A DNA stretch of 64,000 nucleotides from Boswellia sacra (Eukaryota > Streptophyta > Magnoliopsida > Sapindales > Burseraceae): the NCBI GenBank assembly GCA_013180625.2, contig SNVD02001118.1, positions 1 to 64,000 of the forward strand, in the 5' to 3' direction. The notes below the pieces were generated by a model. The model had not been told where the DNA came from, searched no databases, and saw only the letters and a program-made list of their open reading frames with translations. Shown one piece after another: positions 32,749 through 43,439 of the stretch (the first letter of the stretch is position 1; every line of letters starts with the position of its first letter). A program made the translations under genes and the position numbers.

Positions 32749-33209
32749 ACCAACGTCGGGCTGAGGACGTTAAACCAAGCGCTTATTGGGAGGCAACCCA
32801 ATGTTTTTGAAAAATAAATAAAAAAAAAGAAAAGAAAAATAAAATGAGGTAATAATGATTGATTTTTGTGTCTTGAGGAGATTCCTTTCATAGGCCATCA
32901 AATTGATCAGGTTTTATCTCTCTTTGTCATCTGTCTTATTTGTTTTTATATTTTTTTACTTGTTTTTTATTTTTGTTTGCTATTGTATTGTTATCTCTTT
33001 TATGTGTCTTTAGTTTCGTTTCTACTCTTTTCTTTTCCTTCCTTTTGTTTAATTTGATTATTCCGTGCTTCGAATTCATTTGTGCAACAGCTTGAGGAAA
33101 CATCCAAACGGGAGTTGAAGCCACTGCCCGAAGGTTTGAAACGTGCATATCTTGGAGAAGAACAGACTCAATCATATTATTGGTAATATCTCTCTTTGTC
33201 TCCTCTTCA
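32749..33209 (+). other. pol-CRP spacer of element C with candidate intron
   Basis: Same layout as 19417-19858. CLEEIPFIGHQIDQ ends at CAG|GTTTTATC; about 185 bp of T-rich sequence follow, ending GTGCAACAG|CTTGAGG; then LEETSKRELKPLPEGLKRAY and a TAA stop near 33183. The border dinucleotides GT...AG are kept in both copies. Confidence 0.5.
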
Positions 33210-33766
33210 ATGGCTGCGGATATCTTTCTATCGACATTCGTAAATTTTTCCCTTCCCTTTCGTCAGAATGCTGTGTTTAAAATTTATCGAAGTACGCAAT
33301 GACTAGACTTTGGGCGTATGATGCTACCTTAAATGTGTGTCGCGTGGCGGATATCCGACTGGCTTGTGTGCGTGAGCCACTGAGATTTCCAGAGAACCTG
33401 ACATTATCTCCGCAAAATATATGCCTGGTCTAGGGACAAGCTACTACCAAGAGGCGAAGCAGCGAAGAGTTTACAAGTATGTTTAAAATGTCCAATGGAT
33501 TATACCTGACTTGTCGTTCATTAGGTTTTGTGTCCAGAAATAGAGAAGATAAACTATCATTTATTAAGAATGGTCTAAGTAATGAGTCGCTGGATCTGTC
33601 TCTTATACACATCTAGATGTGTATAAGAGACAGGCGTGAATTGCTTAATCTATGGACACAATTTCGTGATGAATTGCAGTGTTATAGTCTAGGGAATCTG
33701 ACTAAAAATGACACTGTTTGCCAGTTTATAAGAAAACTGGATGGGAAGCAAATCCCCGACTCATAG
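33210..33766 (+). pseudogene. Cysteine-rich basic ORF of element C (CRP-C), disrupted
   Basis: Aligned with CRP-B from an ATG at 33210 (MAADIFLS) to TAG at 33764-33766. The finger region (33420-33520) and the stretch 33320-33480 have many small indels, so the frame is lost several times. A 38-bp Tn5 mosaic-end palindrome at 33596-33633 replaces about 43 bp of coding sequence. The C-terminal part (CQFIRKLDGKQIPDS) is clean. Much of the damage may be assembly error rather than real decay, so the true state of this gene is unknown. Confidence 0.65.
33596..33633. other. Back-to-back Tn5/Nextera mosaic ends (library artefact)
   Basis: CTGTCTCTTATACACATCT followed at once by its exact reverse complement. 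This 19-bp sequence is the hyperactive Tn5 mosaic end used in tagmentation kits. It replaces about 43 bp present in element B (near 20235-20278). It is almost certainly an adaptor junction left in the assembly and not plant DNA. Confidence 0.95.
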
Positions 33767-33997
33767 AAGGCGTTTCAGCCGTTACTGGACGTAAACCAGA
33801 GGAAGATGTGAGCCACAATCACAACTACTTGTATATTTGAATGTGTGTTGTTGTTGTCGAATTTTATTTCTTTCTTGTTTCGTTTGATTTGATTATCAAT
33901 GTTGTTTTTTTGTGTTGTTGTTGTTTGTTGATTTTGTTTGTTTTAATTTCAAGTTTTCTTTTTTACAAACCACATGACTACCCTATGGCATAAGTAT

Positions 33998-34198
33998 ACG
34001 TGGGAGACAAGTGTGGAGGTTTTGTCAACCTCCACCGAAAGTATATCTCTACTTTTCATGCTTCACGTGGGAGACAAGTGTGGCGGTTTTGTCAAACCAT
34101 GCTGAAAGTGTATGTCCATTTTCCATGCTTCACATGGGAGACAAGTGTATAGGTTTTGTCAAACCCCGCTGAAAGCATATCTCATTTTTTTCAAATTT
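33998..34198 (+). repeat. Three 67-bp G-box/hairpin repeats upstream of LOG-C
   Basis: Units start at 33998, 34065 and 34132, the same period as in element B. Unit hairpins are GGAGGTT/AACCTCC, CGGTTT/AAACC(A) and AGGTTT/AAACC(C). The CACGTG core is intact in unit 2 and changed in unit 1 (TACGTG) and unit 3 (CACATG). CATATATCC near 34274 lies about 115 bp before the LOG ATG. Confidence 0.7.
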
Positions 34199-34389
34199 TG
34201 GGGCGATAAATCTGCATCGAGCAACCCCCACCGAAATTATGTCCCCATGTGTCAAATTTGAGAGTTTTACGTGTGCATATATCCATTCTCCATATTTTCA
34301 AATGTCATTATTATAACCTATCTTACACTTGAAAAGCATATTACCTAACATGCATCATTGTCTTACACAAGGTTAGAGCACTTGTAGAA

Positions 34390-35040
34390 ATGGAGAAAAC
34401 ACCAATTCGGCGATTCCAAAATATATGCGTATTTTACGGATCGCAATTTGGTAAAGATGGAGAATTTACAACAGTAGCTCTTGATCTTGGTAGGACATTA
34501 GCTGTGAGGGGTATTAATTTGATTTATGGAGGGGGTAGTCTTGGGTTAATGGGGTGTGTGTCGACAGCTGTATCCTTGGGAGGAAGTAAAGTTCTCGGCA
34601 TTATTCCTAAACCATTAGCTGTGCGAGATATCATAGGCAACACAATGGGGGAAGAGTTACAAGTCTCTAGCATGCATGAGTGTATTGCACATATGGTCAT
34701 TAAATTTGATGCATTTATAGCTTTGCCCGGTGGTTATGGTACATTAGAGGAGATATTTCAAATCACATCTTGGGCTCAGCTAAACATCCATCGAAAACCC
34801 ATTGGTTTGTTAAATGTCAATAATTTTTTTGATGGTTTGTTGTGTTTTCTTGATCAAGCAGTAGAAAAAAACTTCATCTCACAGTCGGCGAGGCAAATCC
34901 TGGTTACAGCTTCAACTGTAGGGGAGTTAATTGACAAATTACAAGCATTCGTTTATTCGACTGATCCAATAATAGCTCGGATAGATTGGTTTGCGGAAGG
35001 CAATAAAAGGCGTAAACTAGATTTAACGCTAAGTCTGTAA
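34390..35040 (+). CDS. LOG-like: LOG-family cytokinin-activating enzyme, intronless, in element C
   Basis: 216 aa, open throughout. Motifs: ICVF.GS near 12, GGGSLGLMG near 48, LGIIPKPLAV near 69, ALPGGYGTLEE near 111, and SWAQLNIHRKPIGLLNVNNF. The conserved catalytic-site Arg of MHxR is Cys here (MHEC), while A and B keep Arg, so this copy may be catalytically dead. The C terminus KRRKLDLTLSL joins a basic cluster to an LxLxLxL tail. The gene lies 624 bp after CRP-C and 1.96 kb before the 3' LTR. About 60% identical to the element A copy. It is clearly element cargo: no introns, the same flanks in B and C, and an LTR and TSD on each side. Confidence 0.9.
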   Translation: MEKTPIRRFQNICVFYGSQFGKDGEFTTVALDLGRTLAVRGINLIYGGGSLGLMGCVSTAVSLGGSKVLGIIPKPLAVRDIIGNTMGEELQVSSMHECIAHMVIKFDAFIALPGGYGTLEEIFQITSWAQLNIHRKPIGLLNVNNFFDGLLCFLDQAVEKNFISQSARQILVTASTVGELIDKLQAFVYSTDPIIARIDWFAEGNKRRKLDLTLSL

Positions 35041-37002
35041 TCTTTATCTACTGGTTTGCTTCACTTTTGTTTGCTCTCTTTTTATTGTGTTTATTTGAGA
35101 TTTTTCATGTTATTTCTTTTGAGCTTTTTCAGGTTATTTCTTTCGTCCCAGATAATATTTTCTAATCTCGGTTTTTAGAGTGGTGGCTTAAAAAGTTCAA
35201 GTTCTCTTGAAACGCATTCTGGATCTCTTCAATCCATAATGGCTGACTAAGGAGGCTAACTTCTAAACTTTGTAGACCCATTCTAACTAACTTGTTTTTG
35301 TTTGCTGACTTGTTGAACTTTGTTATTATATGAGTAAGTTTAGTTTTGCGTAATTTAAAGTTATTATGTGTTTTTATCTTTATCAGTTTCGATTTAAAAA
35401 AAAAATTGTGGAAAAACCTGAGAATGGCAGAATATGGGTTTCCTTAACCCTTGAAACGCATTCCTCCTTAATAACTTTGTAGTTTGTTTATTTCATGTTG
35501 TTTGAACTGTCTTGTTTCTTGTTTTGTTCTTCATAATAAAGGTATATAGGCTGGAAACCTTAAGTCTGCGGGCTATCGGTCCTAAGGATTGTTGAAATAT
35601 ACCATCTTGACTCAGGTGTAACAACGCCACGTACCTCTTTTCTTGCATTTTGTGGGTCGATGATAAGATAATGATTGAATTAAGAATAACTCTTGGAAAA
35701 AGATAAATGATGCATGGATCTGTGTGCTTGAAATGTTTATTGGTTTTCGCTTTGCTTTTGATTCCTTGCGCAACATTGAGCACTGAGCTATTATCACTAA
35801 GTTATTTGTTCACTTAGAGGAAGTTTATGTAATTTAAATGTTTCTTCAGATTTCAATGAATTCTAGAACTTGTTTGATGGTCACTCGAGGCGAAATCCTA
35901 GACTGTGCAACATTGGGGAAATGATTTAGGCCATCGTTGGACCGTTTGAGCCTTAATAGCCAACCTTGACAGAAATTGATCCCTAGTTACCCCTTTGAGC
36001 CTCTGTAATCCTATTTCTTTGTTAACTCACTAAAGATTTCCTAACCTAAAATGATTTTGTTCCAAACAGTTAATCCCTTACATATGAGCATGTAGATCAT
36101 TCACAATTAAATTCTGAGCTATGTTATGGTTTTGGGAAGTTAGAGGAGGTTGGGATGTATCATGAGCAATACAAGTGAGTTCCATTGTGTTTGTAAAAAA
36201 AAAAAAGAAAAACAGAAAAAAAAAGCCAATCTGTACCTATCGTCCACGTACTTACACATTGAGGACAATGTGTTGTTTAAGTGTGGGGGAGGGGAAGTGT
36301 AATAAAAAAAAAGAAAAAAAAGAACAAAAGAAGAAGAATAAGAGATCTATACCCTTAAGTGTTCTTAAAAAGAATGAAACAACAAAGGGTGGGGGTGTAG
36401 TTTTCTTTTGTTTTCTGCGAAAAAAGAAGATTGAGTGTTCTAAATAAGTTTGGGGGAGTAACCTGGTGAATTAAAATAAAGATGTGTTATAGGGTTGAGC
36501 TCTACATAATCTTGAATGATTTATGTGTTTGTGGGTGATTTGACCCAAATTATTATCCTTCATCATACCTTCACCCAAGCCAAACGTTACAAGCTTAATA
36601 AAGTCCTACTTGATCCTTGGTGTTGTACATGTCTACATTAGTGGAGAGTGACTTGAAAAGCAGGCCTATGGAGTTCATTTATACACACATCTTCAATATT
36701 AAATATGATTCATTTTTATGCATAAACTCTTCCGGTTTACAAGTGATTAGGTGAGAATGGCTCTACACACACACACTTGAGGAATTGAAGTGAAGCGAAA
36801 CTAATATTTGAGATGAAATTCTTGATCAAAGTGCATTATTTTGAAGTTTTCCTTGGGTCATAATTAAGTACAATCTTTGAGGCCTATTTGCAAGATGAAG
36901 CATTTGTGTGTTTTAATTTTTTGTTGATTCTGTTTCGGTTTAGTTTTATTTCACATTGTCGTAGTTGCTCGAGGACTAGCAAAGTCTAAGTGTTGGGGAA
37001 TT
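35041..37002 (+). other. Non-coding 3' tail of element C
   Basis: No gene seen. Same markers as in B: CTCTTGAAACGCATTCT at 35214-35230 and a variant at 35448-35464, a CCTTAAG...CCTAAGG hairpin region near 35557-35587, ACATTGAGGACAATGT at 36256-36271 followed by GTGTGGGGGAGGGG, A-rich runs, and AAGTGTTGGGGAATT before the LTR at 37003 (the polypurine tract, with one G changed to T compared with B). Confidence 0.7.
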
Positions 37003-38411
37003 TGATAAGTGTCTATTTATATATCATTTTCATATCAATTCGTCCATGTTTCTTTGCTATATTCCTTGGTATTTTTATGTTTTTGTGTGGTTTTGATGTT
37101 TGTAGGAGTTTTGGAGCAACTTGCACAAAAATGGAGTAAAACCCTTCATTTCACCTCTGCTAATCAACCAATTTCTCGGAGTTGATTGTATCGATATACA
37201 ATTAACCGGATAACATGCTATATACCATTGAAAAGCTCTCGAAGTCTATTTTCTGGAGAAATTTACGGTTCACGAATTTATGTAGTGTACCAAAAGTTAT
37301 GATAAAAATGGTATGAGAAGTGTATATTTGTAATTCCACATGTCACTGTAGCATATTATTAAATACGGGCACTGTAGCAAGTTACTGTAGCAGAGTATAT
37401 AAACATATTTTAGGGTTTTATTTTCATAACTTGAAGAGGGGGAAACTACTTGGAGGCTGCAGCTCTGGAATTCTCTCATCTTTTGGAGTTCTTGAAGGAG
37501 AAAGAAAGCTTGGAAAGAGGAAGAACATAATTCAAAGAGATTTACATCAGAATTGCTAAGTTTTTCCCTTCCCTTTCATTTTCTGAAAAATTTGTATGTT
37601 GTATTGTATTTATCACGTTTTTGAACATGTGTAACTGAATCTGAATTGGTTGAGGGTGATTTCAAAGCCCTTGATATGGTTTTTGTGAGTTGATTGTGTA
37701 AGAAATTGTTATACAATTCTCTAATTGAAGTTGCTTGTATTTTCCCATATCGAATGCTTATGATTGCTTACTGATTGTATTTGGAATGGCCAACTGAATA
37801 TAATCTGTTGTTGTCTATTGCTAGATTAGAAATCTTGATCCGTAATTGTCATGAATTTCCAATCATTAGTGGCAAAATTGTGATCAGAGATTGCAATTGG
37901 AAAATACAACCTAGGTTAAATAATCCGAACTTGTGTGATTATTGCTTAGATCAACCTATCTTTCTCATCGTAATGCTTCCATTGAATTAAACTGAGAGAG
38001 CTTGTTCTAGGTTGTTTAATGGATAGAGATTAAATAAAGAGCTTGTTTTATTTAACAACAAAGTAAGGAAAGATTGGGATAACAGAGCTTGTTGTTATCT
38101 ACGGTTGATAACTTCAATGCTGTAATTGGATTACAATTCTATGTTAATTCACAAATTCATATCTTGTGGCAGAGAAAGAACCCTTAACCAAGTGTCTCTC
38201 ATTGATTTTTCACTCCATTTTACCTTTTATTGTGTTATTATGCATTTACATTAATATTTCATTTAATTAATCCATCAACAAAACCCCCTCATTTATTCTG
38301 TTGTTGCTTTTGAATAACAAATTCAATTGGAATCAATCCTCGTGGGAACGATAGCTACTTATCACTTTATTACTTGTGCAACTAGTATACTTGCTAGTTT
38401 CGAACGCATCA
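37003..38411 (+). repeat. 3' LTR-B of element C
   Basis: 1409 bp, paired with 29559-30970. The TATA box TATATAAAC is at 37396-37404. It is followed by the ATGTG target copy. Confidence 0.93.
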
Positions 38412-38590
38412 ATGTGCCTATCTAAGGGCGAATGTGCCCATTCAAGGGCTAGAAAACAACCTTATAATGCTATGAGAGACACTCTTCAATGCACCTACTT
38501 CTTAGGATTTGGTAACACTCTTCAGTATACCTACTTCTTAGGGCTTCAAACACTCTTAAGTGCACATTCTGGAAAAGAGCATTGACAGCC
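38412..38590 (-). repeat. Tat-like tail resumed: minisatellites
   Basis: Continues the tail cut at 29558, with 'ctatctaagggcgaatgtg' units, then a repeat of about 45 bp (CACTCTTCAATGCACCTACT, 38479-38570). The same repeat occurs in the opposite orientation at 44163-44460. Confidence 0.55.
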
Positions 38591-39278
38591 ATACTTATGG
38601 GGGAATGAAAGGAAGTTGACAAGTTTTTGTGCAATTTCGAGCTCCAATAAAAGAAGAAGAAAAAAATAAGAAAAATAAGAAAAGAGAAAAAGAAAGAGAG
38701 AGAAAACGGAAGAAAAAAGAAAAAGAAAGAAAAAGAAAAGAAGAGTACTAATCACATTGCACATAAAGTGTAAGGGTATAGCCACTTAAAATAAAAAGCA
38801 AAGCAAACTTGGTGGGTGAAAAATAAAATTTTTGGGGTACAAATGGAAGAAGTTAATGCCCTCAATTAAAACCTACAATGGTTGTATGATTATGGGTGAG
38901 ATAACCTTATAGTCTACTTTATCATGCCGTGATCCTAGCCTATCATTACAAGCTTTATGAAACCCTAATGATCCATGATATTGTGATGAGCCTACATTAG
39001 TGGAGAGTGGTGTGAAAAGCGGGCTTATGGCAGTCCTTCTATCTTTAGAGATTGATCACAAGTTTCTATTTGCATAAAATTATCCGAGTCTTAACAAGTG
39101 AAATATGGCTGGCTATACACACACACACACAAAGAATCTAGAATGAAGTAATTTTGACATTGGAGTCAAAATTGTGAATTATCACGATATCAATGCATTA
39201 CTATTAAACAATTGAATTTGAGAAATCTTTGAAGAACTTGAATGTGAATTAAATTGATATGCAACTTACATTCGACAA
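38591..39278 (+). mobile_element. Fragment of an Athila-like 3' tail
   Basis: Contains GATGAGCCTACATTAGTGGA and GAGAATGGCTCTACACACAC-like stretches in the same order as 23300-23640 of element B and 36620-36960 of element C. It is GA-rich at 38640-38745. Truncated at 39278 by LTR-T copy 5. No coding sequence. Confidence 0.55.
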
Positions 39279-41283
39279 TGTAAACACTGGATTTTAGAGG
39301 CACGAGAATGAAGTTAAGATGAATGTTGAGCAAGAAAATGGCCAAAATACCCTTGAGAGTCAAGAAGAGAATAGTGAAGGGAAGTTGGTGAAGAGTCTGA
39401 AAAACTAACACATGACTTTGAAAATTCATAAAAAATAATCCAGAAGGAATCTGATGATGAATCACATATTACAAAGCTACTGGTGTCTAGGTTTCATAGA
39501 AATTTATAGATCGCAAATCGGAGTTGAATTCCAAAGGTTATCTGTAATTGAAGGACCAAAGGTTCGGAGGGACTACATCGAAGGATGACAAAAAAGGAAG
39601 GGGCCAAAAGGAAATTAGCCTGCAGGCCACCAAACAGCCGCCCGGCCATTTGGCAGCCGCCTAGCTATTGGCCAATGGCCGAACGTCCATTATATGGCTG
39701 CCTGACTGTCTGAAGATGGCCGCCTGACTCTTGTTGTTTTATTTCTGGAAATTTACTTTAAAAATTTCCTTTTTCTTTTGCACCGCTCCCTTATATAAAC
39801 CCTACTCCCTTCACTTTGCAATTCACACCGATTGTTAAATACAATCATCTCTTTCTCTCTTTTGAAGACGTTCTCAAGAATTTGAGAAGTCTTTTCGAGT
39901 ATATTTTTAGGCGTTCTATTGCTCTAAACCCAGAAAAGGTACGTCTTGAGAGCATAATTCTCTCCTCCCTCCCATTCTCTTTTATTTTTCTTGCTTAGAA
40001 AAAGCATGTTTAGGATTTTATTTATGCTTAAAAGCATGATTAGGGTTATTATGAATTGTTCTAGCCCCATTTGTTTTGCAAGATAGATAAGCGTGTCGAG
40101 GTAAGTCCATTATCCCTCATTTATTTAGAAACATGTTTAGGAATTTAATTTTCTTCACGAATGCTTAGAAATATGTTTAGGAGCACATGATTAGAATCAT
40201 ACTAGGAGAACATATATTTGCTTTGATATATGCTAGGAAATAGCATATAATAGGTTTTGATATATGCTAGGAAATAGCATATAATAGGTAAGAATTACCA
40301 TTTTGTCCTTAGATGTCTTATTTGAGCTAGAATAGCTATGATTGAAGTGAATTGCTTGAATTAGGCTAGAAATGCTATGTTTTGGCTAGAATATGCCATG
40401 ATAACTATGATTAGGCTAGAATTGCCATGAATTGACATGAATTATGCTAGAATAGCAATAGGCTAGAATGCCATGATACTAGATTATGACTTTGTATTAA
40501 ATTAATTAATTAATTAATGTATGAATATACCACGAATATACTTTAATTAGAATAATGCTATGAAGTGATGGTGGACTCATACTGATAGTGAGGGACTATC
40601 ACTAAAGAATGATATATGTATGAATATGCATGTAGAGGTTTGATAAACGTATAATAGACTCATATATAGTGGTGAGAAATTCCTTATTTATCGATTCTCG
40701 AATTTATTACTTATTAAATGTATGATTCGCATGAATATGCTTTTATTATTGAATACTTGATTTATGAAAATGTTATGTTTGGAGTGTTGTAAGTAGAATT
40801 ACTTTAATTTATTATTGAAGACTAATGGATGTAATCATCTTCCCCTTTCCCCCTATTTGAAAGGAATTGCAATCTATTCTCCTCCCTCTTTCTATTTATG
40901 AATATATAACTATTTTGATTGAATAATCACTTCACATGACTAAAGAAGATAAAATATGAAATATTTGCATAAAACGAACAATGCTAAGTGGACTAAGTAA
41001 TAACACGAGCTATTCTTATTTGGTATTTCCCTAGTGGAGGCCGGATTTATATCCGGGCGGGTCGAGTGACTCGTACCTAGCTTCCGGAACCCATCTTTGA
41101 AAGGGTGAGGGTAGTTTAGGTCCCAAAGTAAGGGATCAGATTACCCCCATTCATTCCCAATTGGGTGGCGACTCCATTTTTCAAACGTGCCCATGGCTCG
41201 TTTGTGTTCCCTTAAGTCTCGAAAGAGGCTTTGACACAATGTCATAGTCGCAAGCACTTTGGAGGGATGAAACCTTATTCATA
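39279..41283 (+). repeat. LTR-T copy 5
   Basis: A full-length LTR-T of about 2.0 kb, TGTAAACACTGGATTTTAGA...CCTTATTCATA. No PBS follows and no polypurine tract precedes, and I see no matching 5-bp flanks, so both sides may be rearranged. It includes a 33-bp tandem duplication at 40222-40287. Confidence 0.72.
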
Positions 41284-43087
41284 GGCATTTCAACTTATTA
41301 TTGGAGGATGTTGGGTTTATTGAAAACATGTCAAAGAGAAAAAAATCTATCAATAGTTTCAATTAAGGGTATCAAAGAGGCAACTTTGCCACCAACAGTG
41401 AAGAAGCACGATATATGGAGTTAGCCATTTCGTTTAGCATAGATGTCTACAAAGAAGGAGGAATAATGCCTTTGAAGTTGGATGAAGAAATTCCTTAAGG
41501 CGATACTAAACTCTTCATACAGGGGGTAAAGAATTATCCAAAAAAGGCGGCTTAGGTAAAAATTAAAGCATTAAAAAAAAGGATGAAGAAAGAACCTAAA
41601 GAAGTAGAAGACTGTTGCCAAATTGCTAACTTAGGTCAAGCTTGATTTGGTCTAGTTGATCAACGTCTTAGCCAAAATCAAGGGAATAGTTGTGAAACCA
41701 GGTCCCATATGAGGAATGATGGACACAAGATGTGGATCTCTGAGACTGTTTGATGAGACCAGTAGAAATTGTGCAAGAAGACAGAACTGAAGGAGGCAAA
41801 GCCAACCAGGCAAAGTCCTATCCATCATTCCAAGCAAAGGCACGATGGAAAATAATGTCACTCTACCACCCCTGGTATGAATGCCCATGGTGGAAATTGA
41901 GAAGTCAAAGAAGTGGGCAAGATCAGATGTTGATGGTGTCTGGATAGTAGGAAGAATGAGGCTCTCAAAACTAGATGAGTGATGATAGAGTATGGCGGAG
42001 AATTCATCATACAGAGGGCAAAAATCTTGCTAATTGAAATAGAAGACATGATCATGAGAATCCTAGAAGGTTCTATAGTCCTTAAGAAAAAGGACTTTGA
42101 GCTTAACATGACAAAGAAACTTCAAATGATAAAGACTGACGAATTCGTTTTATTTCCAGTCTACATCTTTTAAAGGCTTTAAAAGTGACTGGAGAGTCTT
42201 GGAAGAAGCTTAGACATGTTGAACTATGAGAAGAGGGATTGAAAGGGGTGAAGAAAAGTAGAAGGGAAAAAAGAAGACCGATGGTGATAGTCTTTACTTA
42301 TCATCAACATCAACTGAAGAAACAATAACCCGAACATAAAGATGTTCAACGTTCTAATCTAGATGAGCAGCCTCTTGATGACTTGTCCAGTCCAAGCAAA
42401 TGAATCATATAGTTAGAAAAACTATTAGGATAGGAGTCATGCATACATGAAGCATAGAGTAGCGCTTTACTTGGTACTGATGAGATATTTATAACATACC
42501 TATGAGAGTTAGCCTACATACGAAAGACTTGTGATACCCACATTGCATTACATTGTATTGTATTTTATGAGTTACAATTGGTTAAAGAATGATAGGAAAC
42601 ATGAAAAATACATAGTTAGAAGACTTATTAGAATGGTAAACGACCCAAAAGTGGCCAAGTTTTGTAGAATCATAATGTAGTATGAAATACAGAGGGTAAC
42701 CGCAAAAGAAATGGGAATAGAAGTAGCACGATATGCAAGTTACTTGGACAAGTAGCTCAGTCTCGATGAGATCTAATGATCGCTTGGAGCAAGATGATGT
42801 GCTAAATGCTTGGATGAAATTTCTAAGCAGTACAACATGCCAGAAGAAGAACAACCTTATAGATGAGCATTACCATAACAAGAAGGATTTGTATAGTTAA
42901 AGTTAGTTGAAGTATAGCACATTTGAGAATAAAGGTTTGAGATGGCCAACCATGTAAGAAGTGCGAGTGTAGTCCATAAGACATTTAGTTGGCAAGATCT
43001 ACAAATCGACTAGAACAAGTCAAACTTCCTCAAGGGAGCTCCTATTGTCTAAATGAGACATAATAATTTGTAAGAAGAATACATCAC
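41284..43087 (+). other. Degenerate retroelement-like sequence, no recognisable gene
   Basis: A-rich on the plus strand with only short open stretches. Nothing matches a domain I know. Its position between an LTR-T copy and Tat-type tail repeats suggests decayed internal sequence of a Tat-like element, but this is inferred from context only. Confidence 0.35.
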
Positions 43088-43321
43088 CTTGAAGAAGAAA
43101 TCTCCCTCGAAGAAGAAATCCTTCTCAAAGAAGGCATCCACCTCGAAGCAGAAATCTCCCTCAAAGAAGTTATCCACCTTGAAGAAGGAATCTCCCTCGA
43201 AGAAGGCATCTTCCTTGAAGAAGGCATCTTTCTCGAAGAAGGTATTCACCTTGAAGAAGGAATCTCCCTCGAAGAAGACATCTACCATAAAGAAGGCGTC
43301 TACCTTGAAAAGGCATATCTT
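43088..43321 (+). repeat. 18-bp coding minisatellite (Lys/Ser-rich hexapeptide repeat)
   Basis: About 13 units of 18 bp, such as CTTGAAGAAGGAATCTCC. The plus strand reads repeated KKxSPS/KKASxL hexapeptides in an ORF of 115 codons (43089-43436), and the minus strand reads FFEGDS/FFKVDT repeats. The period of 18 keeps both strands open. The source is unclear; it lies in Tat-like debris. Confidence 0.8.
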
Positions 43322-43439
43322 TTGTTTCACCATGAAGAAGGAATTTGAAGTCTACCCTATAGAAGAAATTTTGAAGAAAAAATTCAAACTTCACCTTGAA
43401 GAACTTGAAAAGAAGATTTATAGTCAGATGGTTTGAAGG

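Larger units (their letters stand above)
29559..38411 (+). mobile_element. Athila-like element C, RT-deleted, with CRP and LOG cassette
   Basis: A complete insertion of 8853 bp flanked by the 5-bp duplication ATGTG (29554-29558 and 38412-38416). It has two LTR-B copies (1412 and 1409 bp), a shortened PBS, an inverted leader/gag block, an open gag-protease ORF, a broken PR-RT linker, then a deletion of about 2.64 kb covering RT, RNase H and integrase compared with element B, then the CRP and LOG cassette and tail. Without RT it could move only with enzymes from a relative. The two LTRs differ at visible sites, so the insertion is not very recent. Confidence 0.93.

Noticed and set aside
33596..33633. 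A natural hairpin or transposon insertion in CRP-C
   Set aside because: The 19-bp arm is exactly the synthetic Tn5 mosaic end, so a library artefact explains it better.
34390..35040. LOG as bacterial contamination
   Set aside because: The sequence is plant-like, in an AT-rich element with LTRs and a TSD, and is shared by three elements in the window.
41284..43087. A host gene in the A-rich stretch
   Set aside because: Only short frames, no domain, no splice pattern I could support.
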